Shown here in pieces: positions 1-5,325 of a DNA stretch of 5,519 nucleotides. The stretch is taken from positions 1 through 5,519 of the forward strand of contig DATIVR010000118.1 in assembly GCA_035465695.1 (NCBI GenBank), given 5' to 3'. Source of the DNA: DASUBN01 sp035465695 (lineage in GTDB: Bacteria; Pseudomonadota; Gammaproteobacteria; Natronospirales; REEB76). The translations under genes were made by a program, and so were the position numbers. The notes beneath the pieces were generated by a model, which saw nothing but the letters and a program-made list of their open reading frames with translations, was not told the DNA's origin and searched no databases. The first letter of the stretch is position 1. Every line of letters begins with the position of its first letter.

Positions 1-135
1 CTGGGCGCCCTCGAGGATCAGCAGCTCGAACAGCCGCCGGTCGTCGTGCAACGGGACGCCCCACTCCTTGTCGTGATATGCGGTGTAGACCGAATCATCC
101 GCGGGCGCCCAGCGGCATCTCACTCGACCATCCAT
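1..135 (-). CDS. tag: DNA-3-methyladenine glycosylase I, N-terminal part (runs off left edge)
   Basis: This base-excision repair enzyme removes 3-methyladenine from alkylated DNA in the cytoplasm. The 45 visible codons contain the family's N-terminal signature: RCRW at residues 6-9, then AYHDKEWGVPLHDDRRLFE from residue 19, then LILEGAQ ending at the edge. C7 and H21 match the two N-terminal zinc ligands of E. coli Tag (Cys4, His17), and E42 matches its base-binding Glu38. The remaining part, about three quarters of the family's usual length of roughly 190 residues, lies outside the window. The start is uncertain. ATG at 133-135 is used here, but no good Shine-Dalgarno precedes it. GTG at 121-123 would give VRCRW, closer to the E. 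coli N-terminus (MERCGW). An inverted-repeat element ends only 2 bases upstream of the ATG, so the native leader may have been replaced. The family assignment is firm; the start is not. Confidence 0.9.
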   Translation of the reverse strand, partial: MDGRVRCRWAPADDSVYTAYHDKEWGVPLHDDRRLFELLILEGAQ

Positions 136-137
136 AT

Positions 138-265
138 GGCCAGAAGCTGCTGCGCTTGGCATGACGTTGTTGCGCTCCGGCCCGCGCTCCTCGCGTACTA
201 AAGAGTACGCTCCGGGCGCTCGCCTCGCGCGCCTCGTCCTGCCTGCGCTCGCGATGCTTCTGGCC
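138..265. repeat. REP/MITE-like palindromic element between tag and the cupin gene
   Basis: A perfect 10-bp inverted repeat, ggccagaagc at 138-147 and gcttctggcc at 256-265, bounds 128 bases with no credible gene. Inside is a tight hairpin, gcgtact (193-199), loop aaag, agtacgc (204-210). Outer arms gcccg (180-184) and cgggc (213-217) also pair around it. Cytosine- and guanine-rich gcgctc-type words recur across the interior. Terminal repeats plus a central hairpin suggest a mobile or amplified palindromic element of REP or MITE type rather than a simple terminator. I see no clear target-site duplication. The left end stops 2 bases before the tag ATG, and the right end lies 10 bases beyond the cupin stop codon. 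Whether it is repeated elsewhere in the genome cannot be seen here. Confidence 0.55.
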
Positions 266-275
266 TTCTTTTTCA

Positions 276-764
276 TCATGGCTTAAAGGCAGGGGGCGTA
301 TCGCCAACCCGCGCGTTCTTGAACCACTGCTCATATTCCGCGCAGCGGGCGTGGCCCTCGGCCGGCGCCCAGGCCACGAAATCCTTCTCCTCGGTGGGCA
401 CGTAAGGACCTTTCTTGCACTCGAACACCACCGTGGAGGGCGCGAGCGTCACGATGCCGTGCCAGGTATCGGCGGGCGTCTCCAGTCCCAAGGTCTCGCC
501 TCCCGCCGTGAGGCGGGTCACCGCGGTCACTTTCCCGTGATCGTCGAAATAGATCACCTTCATGTCGCCGCTGACGATCAGCAACAGTTCCCACTTGTCT
601 GGATGGCGGTGCGGGCGCACGTAGGTGCGCGGCTCCATGGCCATGCACATGCGCTGGATCGGATCTTCGTGGCTCGGATGCAGGTTGAAATGCGTGCGCA
701 GACGCGGCGCGGACGCCGCCTTCAGGTGCAGGTCGGCGATGAGGATACGATCGATGGTCTTCAT
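276..764 (-). CDS. WbuC-type cupin-fold metalloprotein
   Basis: A 162-residue single-domain cupin, complete. Cupin motif 1 is at residues 49-59 (VRPHRHPDKWE), giving metal ligands H52, H54 and E59. Motif 2 supplies H102 in ADTWHG. The stretch KKGPYVP followed by KDFVAWAPAEG (residues 117-137) is characteristic of the WbuC family, named after a gene in an E. coli O-antigen cluster. The metal and substrate are unknown, so no reaction is assigned, and nothing nearby is an O-antigen gene. There is no signal peptide, so a cytoplasmic location is likely. The gene follows the DUF3379 anti-sigma gene after 52 bases. It could be read through from the sigma operon, but that gap has its own TATAAT box, so independent transcription is also likely. 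The ATG at 762-764 has a modest GGGGA Shine-Dalgarno about 8 bases upstream. Confidence 0.85.
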   Translation of the reverse strand: MKTIDRILIADLHLKAASAPRLRTHFNLHPSHEDPIQRMCMAMEPRTYVRPHRHPDKWELLLIVSGDMKVIYFDDHGKVTAVTRLTAGGETLGLETPADTWHGIVTLAPSTVVFECKKGPYVPTEEKDFVAWAPAEGHARCAEYEQWFKNARVGDTPPAFKP

Positions 765-768
765 TAAG

Positions 769-789
769 GAGGTCCCCGCTGGAGACCTC
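769..789. other. Short hairpin in the cupin gene leader
   Basis: Six-base perfect arms, gaggtc (769-774) and gacctc (784-789), flank a 9-base loop just upstream of the cupin ATG. In the minus-strand transcript, one arm and the loop edge contain the likely Shine-Dalgarno GGGGA, so folding could limit translation. No U-run follows, so it is unlikely to be a terminator. A six-base repeat in GC-rich DNA can also arise by chance. Confidence 0.3.
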
Positions 790-790
790 T

Positions 791-796
791 ATTATA
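791..796 (-). promoter_or_regulatory. Candidate -10 box (TATAAT) for the cupin gene
   Basis: Read on the minus strand, this is a perfect TATAAT in otherwise GC-rich sequence, in the 52-base gap between the anti-sigma stop and the cupin ATG. A start site near 784 would give a leader of about 20 bases. No convincing TTGACA-like -35 sits about 17 bases upstream (the area reads GGGGG-rich), so this would be a weak or activator-dependent sigma-70 promoter. Confidence 0.45.
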
Positions 797-816
797 AGCG
801 GCAGGCCCGAACCCCC

Positions 817-1539
817 TTACAGAGTCCACTCCACCTTGGACGTAAGCTCGGACTCCATCGGCTGTACCGGCGTGTTGTTGTTGGTCACGATGGCGATACT
901 GCCCTTGCCGGCAGGCACGATCACCCCATGGAAGCCATCCTCGTCCACGGGCACGGTCTTGTCCACGTGGATATGTCGCAGCAGCATGATGGTGACCGGG
1001 CCGTTGGCGCCGTGCACCACCAGATGCGCCACCCGCTCGCCGCGGAACAGGCAGACTTGGGCATACGTCACATCGTCCATGTCGCCCTGCATGCCCGCAC
1101 CCGCCCGCTGCATCACACCCTCCACATAGGCGGCGTCATGGAGCAGGGCCCGGTCAGGCTTGATGGCGCCTGCTTCCTCGGGGTTCTCGATGTGCTTGAC
1201 CACGGCGACCGCCAGGGTCGTGTCGGAGGGATGGTCGTGGCGCCAGGCGAAGGTCGCCAGCAGTCCCACCATCACCACGCTGGCTGCCAGCGCCAGCCAG
1301 GGCCGCAGCGGACGATTGCGGTTCTTCAAGGACCCATCCAGCGCGATACGCGCCTCCAGCCCTTCCGGCACCGGGACCTTGAAGGCGGCTTCCAGGCGCG
1401 CGTCCAGGGCCAGCAACTCGCGAGCGAAGTTGGCGCAAGCTGCGCAGTCCTTGAGGTGTTCGGCCACACCCATGTCGCGGCGCTGCGGCTCCGCCATGAG
1501 GATGCGCCGTACGTCGAGGCAAGTGACGGGCATGCTCAT
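817..1539 (-). CDS. DUF3379-type membrane anti-sigma factor with zinc motif
   Basis: A 240-residue protein, predicted to hold the ECF sigma factor encoded just upstream at the inner membrane. The N-terminal segment has the anti-sigma zinc pattern H28-x3-C32-x2-C35, with C7 a plausible fourth ligand. One hydrophobic segment at about residues 80-99 follows a basic stretch (KNRNRPLRP), which predicts a cytoplasmic N-terminus and a periplasmic C-terminal domain. The C-terminal part (GFHGVIVPAGKGSIAIV, then VEW near the end) resembles what I recall of DUF3379, a family of about 235-250 residues. ATG at 1537-1539 overlaps the sigma stop codon as ATGA, and AAGGTG lies a few bases upstream; a second ATG at 1531-1533 is possible. 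Pairing with the upstream sigma factor is inferred from the overlap and the zinc motif. The signal sensed is unknown; redox or metal sensing through the zinc site is possible. Confidence 0.8.
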   Translation of the reverse strand: MSMPVTCLDVRRILMAEPQRRDMGVAEHLKDCAACANFARELLALDARLEAAFKVPVPEGLEARIALDGSLKNRNRPLRPWLALAASVVMVGLLATFAWRHDHPSDTTLAVAVVKHIENPEEAGAIKPDRALLHDAAYVEGVMQRAGAGMQGDMDDVTYAQVCLFRGERVAHLVVHGANGPVTIMLLRHIHVDKTVPVDEDGFHGVIVPAGKGSIAIVTNNNTPVQPMESELTSKVEWTL

Positions 1540-2099
1540 GCAGCACCTTCTCCGGCGAAGTCGCCCTTGAGCCCCAGATGCTCACGCAGCTGGTTGCGGG
1601 CCCGGTGCAGGCGCGTCAGCACCGTACCCTGGTTCAGCTCCAGCATCTCGGCGATCTCCTGGGTGGTGCAGCCCATCAGCACCTGCAAGGCCAGCGGCTC
1701 GCGGTATTCCGGGGTGAGCTTCCACATGGCGCGGCGCACGTCGAAGACGTCGGTATCACTGCCGCCCACGTTGGCGGAGTGATCCACCAGGGGAAGCTCC
1801 TCGATGTCCACCGTATCGCGGCGTTTGGATAGCTCGCGCATGAACTCATTCCGCAAGATGGTGATCAGCCAGCGGCGCGCCGCGGCCTCCTCGCGCAGGG
1901 AGTCCAGGGACCTCCAGGCGCGCAACAGTGTCTCCTGCACCAGGTCCTCGGCCAGGGCGCGGTCGCGGCACAGCCAGTACGCATAGCGATACAGGCCGGG
2001 TACCTGCGCCCGCGCCAGCATCTCGAAGCGGTGCTGATGCGTTCCCATGGGTGCAGAGACCGGCTCGGGGCCGGGTTTATTACGGGCGTCGGCCGTCAT
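1536..2099 (-). CDS. ECF-type RNA polymerase sigma factor (second of the operon)
   Basis: A 187-residue ECF sigma factor that directs RNA polymerase to a small regulon. Sigma region 2 spans about residues 24-93 and includes the core-binding segment EDLVQETLLRAWR (51-63). A short linker follows, then region 4 at about 123-175 with the helix-turn-helix TTQEIAEMLELNQGTVLTRLHRAR (145-168, shown by its ends TTQEIA and RLHRAR). There is no extra C-terminal domain. I chose ATG at 2097-2099 because it overlaps the stop of the RskA-type gene as ATGA. A GTG at 2121-2123 would add 8 residues inside the upstream gene, and ATG at 2046-2048 would still keep region 2. The gene overlaps the DUF3379 anti-sigma gene downstream by the same ATGA arrangement, the usual sign of a sigma/anti-sigma pair. 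Target promoters are not visible here. Confidence 0.9.
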   Translation of the reverse strand: MTADARNKPGPEPVSAPMGTHQHRFEMLARAQVPGLYRYAYWLCRDRALAEDLVQETLLRAWRSLDSLREEAAARRWLITILRNEFMRELSKRRDTVDIEELPLVDHSANVGGSDTDVFDVRRAMWKLTPEYREPLALQVLMGCTTQEIAEMLELNQGTVLTRLHRARNQLREHLGLKGDFAGEGAA

Positions 2100-2785
2100 G
2101 TGCTCACCAGCGGCGCCACCCACAAGACCGGACCGGTCGGCTGGCCAGTGGGGGAGCCGCCCTGGGGTTCCAGCGAGATGGCCAGGGCCTTGGCCTGTCC
2201 TAGGCGCTTCACCAGGTCAGCGCTGATGGTCTCGCTGGCCAAGCCGGTCGCGTTCATCAGTCCCATGGGTACGGGCTTGCCGCCATCCGGGAGCATCCAC
2301 AGTTCATAGGACTTGCCGGCGGGCGCCGGGTTTGGCGTGACCACCTTCATGTCCACACGATTGGCCTCGGGATGGATGCTGATGAGCCAGAGAGGGCTGC
2401 CTTTGGCGTCCGAGACCAGCGCCACCTCGGCGGCCTTCTGCTGCGCCGGGGGCGTGACCCTTTCGGTGACGATGACCACGGCCAATACGATGGTAGCGGC
2501 CACCGCCCAACTGCGCCAGAAGGTGTTGCGCAGCCGTTCGCCGCGAGGGCGCGATTCGGCGCGCACGCGGCCAAGCAGCCGCCACTCCAGGTAGCCGGGA
2601 GGATCCACGGGCTTCAGGCCGAGTGCCCAGGCGGCGAACCTGCTCTCCCATGCCGTCACCTCGGCGGTAAGCTCGCGGCTACCCATCATCAATCGCTCGA
2701 AGCGGCGCCGGGCACTGCCGCGCAACAGGCCCAGCACGTACTCGCCCGCCAACAAGTCCCGCAATCCCGGCTCGGAATAGTTCAT
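2096..2785 (-). CDS. RskA-type anti-sigma factor, membrane anchored
   Basis: A 229-residue single-pass protein predicted to sequester the ECF sigma factor encoded immediately upstream. The N-terminal cytoplasmic part (residues 1-60, LLAGEYVLGLLRGSARRRFE and an AAWALGL stretch) fits the anti-sigma helical region of the RskA group. One membrane segment lies at about 91-108. The periplasmic domain carries RskA hallmarks: YELWMLPDGGKPVPMG at 160-175 and ISLEPQGGSPTGQPTGPVLW at 203-222. It has no cysteine and no zinc motif, so it should respond differently from the DUF3379 protein. In actinobacterial RskA, control is by regulated proteolysis; that may apply here but is not shown. ATG at 2783-2785 overlaps the upstream sigma stop as ATGA. 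A longer reading to 2833 exists but lies inside the sigma gene and lacks support. Confidence 0.88.
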   Translation of the reverse strand: MNYSEPGLRDLLAGEYVLGLLRGSARRRFERLMMGSRELTAEVTAWESRFAAWALGLKPVDPPGYLEWRLLGRVRAESRPRGERLRNTFWRSWAVAATIVLAVVIVTERVTPPAQQKAAEVALVSDAKGSPLWLISIHPEANRVDMKVVTPNPAPAGKSYELWMLPDGGKPVPMGLMNATGLASETISADLVKRLGQAKALAISLEPQGGSPTGQPTGPVLWVAPLVST

Positions 2786-3357
2786 GCGGCGTCCAGGCAG
2801 CGCTTGAGGCTCTCGAGCCCGCGCCGCACCCAACTCTTCACCGTACCGACCGGCGAGCCGACCCGCACCGCGATCTCCTCATGGGTGCAGCCATCGACAT
2901 AGGCGAGCCTGAGGCTGCGCCTTTGTCCGTCGTTCAAGCGATCCATGCATTCTTCCAGTCGGCGCTCCTCGGCCTTGCTCACCGATGTTCCCTCGGCCTC
3001 GGCCGCCTGGTCCCCGGCGTCTCCGTCCCCGCCGTCCTCATCCAGCGGGACCTCGCGTCTCTCGCGGCGCAACATGTCGAGGGCGCGGTATCGGGAGATC
3101 GAGACCAGCCAGGTCATGGGAGCACCCTTCTCAGCCGAATAGCTACCGGCATTGCGCCAGACGTTCAGGAGCGCGTCCTGCAGCGCCTCCTCCGCCAGAT
3201 CGCGGCGCTTCAAGATACGCACCAGCACGGCGAACAGTTGCGGCGAGACCTCTCGGTAGAGCGCCTGGAAGGCCGCCTGCCGCCCCTGGGCGCAGGCATG
3301 CAGCAGGTCGGTGAGGTGCCGGTTTCGCTCGTCCAGGGAGGCTAGGGGGGCGGACAT
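2782..3357 (-). CDS. ECF-type RNA polymerase sigma factor (first of the operon)
   Basis: A 191-residue ECF sigma factor, leading gene of the minus-strand operon. Region 2 covers about residues 25-98, with the core-binding segment AEEALQDALLNVWRN (55-69) and the promoter-melting segment through MTWLVSISRYRALDMLRR. Region 4 covers about 133-187, with helix-turn-helix THEEIAVRVGSPVGTVKSW (158-176). The linker between them (about 105-123) is unusually acidic and glycine/alanine rich (DEDGGDGDAGDQAAEAEG). It shares only family-level similarity with the second sigma factor, so a recent tandem duplication is unlikely. Downstream it overlaps the RskA-type anti-sigma gene by ATGA, consistent with a cognate pair. 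ATG at 3355-3357 is the natural start, but no strong Shine-Dalgarno precedes it; the nearest purine-rich run (GAAAGG) is rather far. ECF operons are often autoregulated, and the promoter should lie in the 3358-3473 gap. Confidence 0.9.
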   Translation of the reverse strand: MSAPLASLDERNRHLTDLLHACAQGRQAAFQALYREVSPQLFAVLVRILKRRDLAEEALQDALLNVWRNAGSYSAEKGAPMTWLVSISRYRALDMLRRERREVPLDEDGGDGDAGDQAAEAEGTSVSKAEERRLEECMDRLNDGQRRSLRLAYVDGCTHEEIAVRVGSPVGTVKSWVRRGLESLKRCLDAA

Positions 3358-3473
3358 GAGGCTTTGTAACCTTTCATCTATAGCGGGTTAACTGGCTCAT
3401 CCGGCGGGTTTGTTTTACCCTATTCGGCCCGGTTTTGCAGCTTCGAGGCCCACCCCAGGAGCCTTTGGTACCC
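3358..3473. promoter_or_regulatory. Divergent intergenic region between the sigma operon and hemB
   Basis: These 116 bases separate two divergent transcription units and must hold a promoter for each. On the minus strand, GTTAACC (3386-3392) followed after about 15 bases by GTTACA (3364-3369) has the AAC-type -35 and short -10 expected of an ECF promoter. It would, however, place the RNA start almost at the ATG. A TATAGA on the minus strand (3377-3382) is an alternative -10 box with no good -35. On the plus strand, the AT-richer stretch TTTGTTTTACCCTATTC (3409-3425) is the most likely area for the hemB promoter. None of these boxes is strong, and I see no terminator. Confidence 0.35.
3457..3461 (+). 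promoter_or_regulatory. Ribosome binding site that sets the hemB start
   Basis: AGGAG here lies 12 bases before GTG at 3474-3476. The spacing is somewhat long, but it is the only good Shine-Dalgarno near the conserved N-terminus. It argues against the longer reading from TTG at 3435, which would place this site inside the gene. Confidence 0.55.
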
Positions 3474-4496
3474 GTGAAGAGCCCCCATCGACCCCGCGGC
3501 GGCTATCCCGCCATCCGCCCGCGCCGCATGCGCCGGGACGGCTTTTCGCGCCGTCTCATGCGTGAGACGCGCCTCGCCACCGACGACCTCATCTACCCGG
3601 CGTTCGTCATCGAAGGCAAGGGGCAGCGCCAGGCGGTGGCGTCCATGCCCGGCGTCGAGCGGCTGAGCGTCGATCTCCTCCTCAGGGAGGGCGAGCAATG
3701 CGTCAAGCTCGGCATCCCGGCCATGGCGCTCTTCCCTGTGACACCTGACTCGAAGAAGTCCCTGGATGCGGCGGAAGCTTACAACACCCGAGGCCTCGCG
3801 CAGGAGGCGACCCGCGCCCTGAAGAAGGAGTTTCCCGCCCTCGGCGTCATCACCGACGTGGCGCTGGATCCGTTCACGACCCACGGCCAGGACGGGATCA
3901 TCGATGACGACGGCTACGTGCTGAACGAAGCCAGCATCGAGGTGATGGTGCGCCAGGCACTCTCCCATGCGGAGGCAGGTGCCGATGTGGTGGCGCCCTC
4001 GGACATGATGGATGGACGCGTGGGTGCGATCCGTGACGCGCTGGAAGAGAGGGGCTTCATCCATACCCGCATCCTCGCGTATTCGGCCAAGTACGCCTCC
4101 AGCTTCTACGGTCCGTTCCGCGACGCGGTGGGCTCCGCCAAGAGCCTCGGCAAGGGCGACAAGCACACTTACCAGATGGATATCGCCAACAGCGATGAGG
4201 CGCTGCGTGAAGTGGAGCTCGACCTCGCCGAAGGCGCCGACATGGTGATGGTGAAACCAGGTCTGCCGTATCTCGACGTGGTGCGGCGGGTGAAGGACCG
4301 CTTCGGCGCCCCCACTTTCGTCTACCAGGTGAGCGGCGAGTACGCGATGCTGATGGCCGCCGCCCAGAACGGCTGGCTGGACGAGAAGGCCTGTGCGCTG
4401 GAGGCCCTCACCGCCATCAAACGTGCCGGCGCTGACGGCATCCTCACCTATTTCGCCAAGCGCGCCGCCGTGTGGATCAAGGAAGGCGCGGCCTAG
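3474..4496 (+). CDS. hemB: Porphobilinogen synthase (delta-aminolevulinic acid dehydratase)
   Basis: This enzyme condenses two 5-aminolevulinate molecules into porphobilinogen, an early cytoplasmic step of heme and other tetrapyrrole synthesis. The protein has 340 residues from GTG at 3474, a normal length. The family start is clear in RPRRMRRDGFSRRLMRE (from residue 16). Both Schiff-base lysines are present: K206 in AYSAKYAS and K261 in MVKPGLPYLD. The metal loop DVALDPFTTHGQDG (residues 128-141) has aspartates where zinc enzymes have three cysteines, so it belongs to the magnesium-responsive, non-zinc type known from Pseudomonas aeruginosa. The flexible lid (SSFYGPFRDAVGSA) is intact. A longer TTG-started reading from 3435 is unlikely, given the AGGAG at 3457-3461. 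The gene is divergent from the sigma operon and is followed after 4 bases by aroE, so the two are probably cotranscribed. Confidence 0.97.
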   Translation: MKSPHRPRGGYPAIRPRRMRRDGFSRRLMRETRLATDDLIYPAFVIEGKGQRQAVASMPGVERLSVDLLLREGEQCVKLGIPAMALFPVTPDSKKSLDAAEAYNTRGLAQEATRALKKEFPALGVITDVALDPFTTHGQDGIIDDDGYVLNEASIEVMVRQALSHAEAGADVVAPSDMMDGRVGAIRDALEERGFIHTRILAYSAKYASSFYGPFRDAVGSAKSLGKGDKHTYQMDIANSDEALREVELDLAEGADMVMVKPGLPYLDVVRRVKDRFGAPTFVYQVSGEYAMLMAAAQNGWLDEKACALEALTAIKRAGADGILTYFAKRAAVWIKEGAA

Positions 4497-4500
4497 CCCT

Positions 4501-5319
4501 ATGTCTTCGGCATCGGATCGCTACGCCATCATCGGCCATCCCGTGGAGCACAGCCTCTCCCCGGGCATCCATGCCGCGTTTGCCCGTCAGACCGGCCAAC
4601 ACCTGGAATACACCCGCATCGATGCGCCGGCCGACGGTTTCATCGCGGCGCTGCGTGGCTTCCTGGCCGGCGGCGGCAAGGGCCTGTCAGTGACCTTGCC
4701 CTTCAAGGAGCAAGCTTTCGCGCTCTGCCATTCGCTCACTCCGCGCGCCAAGAAGGCCCGTGCCGTCAATACTCTGGCGGTACAGGAAGACGGCACCCTG
4801 GTCGGCGACAACACCGACGGCGCGGGACTCCTCCGCGACCTGCGCTACAACCATCACTACACGGTGCGCGGCAAACGCGTGCTGCTGCTGGGTGCCGGTG
4901 GCGCCGCGCGCGGCGTGCTGGCCGCCTTGCTGGAGGAACATCCGGCGCTGGTGCACATCGCCAACCGCACGCCGGAACGGGCCGAGAAACTGGCGGAGCG
5001 CCACGTCACCCACGGCGTGCGGGGCGGCGGCCTGGACGCCATCCGCGGCGACTTCGATCTGGTGCTGAACGCCACCTCTGCGAGCCTGCAGGGCGAGATG
5101 CCGCGCCTGCCGCACGACTGTCTCACCCCGCAAGCCCTCTGCTACGACCTCTTCTACTCGGACCGGCCCACGGTGTTCATGCTGTGGGCCGAACGGGAAG
5201 GCTGCACCCGCATCCATGACGGCTGGGGCATGCTGGTGGAGCAGGCGGCGGAAGCGTTCCAGCTCTGGCGCGGCGTGCGTCCCGACACGCGCGAGCTCCT
5301 GGCCGCGCACCGCATCTAG
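4501..5319 (+). CDS. aroE: Shikimate dehydrogenase (NADP+)
   Basis: This enzyme reduces 3-dehydroshikimate to shikimate in the aromatic amino acid (chorismate) pathway. The protein has 272 residues, the usual AroE length. The shikimate-binding SLSP motif is at residues 18-21. Catalytic K69 lies in SVTLPFKE, with N90 in AVNT and D106 in DNTDGAG. The Rossmann loop GAGGAARGV is at 131-139 and NRT at 155-157, the latter typical of NADP preference. The C-terminal signature GWGMLVEQAAEAF is at 241-253. All key residues are present. ATG at 4501 lies 4 bases after the hemB stop and has no strong Shine-Dalgarno of its own (AAGGAAGG at about 4480-4487 is distant), so translation is probably coupled to hemB. 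Upstream in-frame starts inside hemB would add about 36 residues unlike the family and were rejected. Confidence 0.96.
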   Translation: MSSASDRYAIIGHPVEHSLSPGIHAAFARQTGQHLEYTRIDAPADGFIAALRGFLAGGGKGLSVTLPFKEQAFALCHSLTPRAKKARAVNTLAVQEDGTLVGDNTDGAGLLRDLRYNHHYTVRGKRVLLLGAGGAARGVLAALLEEHPALVHIANRTPERAEKLAERHVTHGVRGGGLDAIRGDFDLVLNATSASLQGEMPRLPHDCLTPQALCYDLFYSDRPTVFMLWAEREGCTRIHDGWGMLVEQAAEAFQLWRGVRPDTRELLAAHRI

Positions 5320-5325
5320 CAGCCC

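Noticed and set aside
256..275. gcttctggcc followed by a T-rich run as a plus-strand terminator
   Set aside because: Its pairing arm is over 100 bases away and no plus-strand gene lies upstream; it is better explained as the end of the repeat element.
95..334. 79-codon minus-strand open frame
   Set aside because: It runs through the cupin 3' end, the palindromic element and the tag start in another frame; the repeat alone explains it.
765..773. Perfect Shine-Dalgarno-like taaggaggt on the plus strand
   Set aside because: No start codon at a suitable distance opens a credible plus-strand gene; it is the complement of the cupin leader.
769..789. Hairpin as intrinsic terminator of the sigma operon
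   Set aside because: The stem is only 6 bp, no U-run follows on the minus strand, and it lies beside the cupin ribosome site.
625..1782. 385-codon plus-strand open frame, with a 138-codon one at 351-767
   Set aside because: They lie antisense to the anti-sigma, sigma and cupin genes. The translations are rich in His, Arg and Gln with no recognisable domain, as expected of shadow frames in high-GC DNA.
1536..3357. Recent tandem duplication of one sigma/anti-sigma pair
   Set aside because: The two sigma factors differ in linker and region 4 sequence, and the anti-sigma factors belong to different families.
3420..4166. 248-codon minus-strand open frame
   Set aside because: It is fully antisense to hemB, whose protein is unmistakable, and it shows no family motif.
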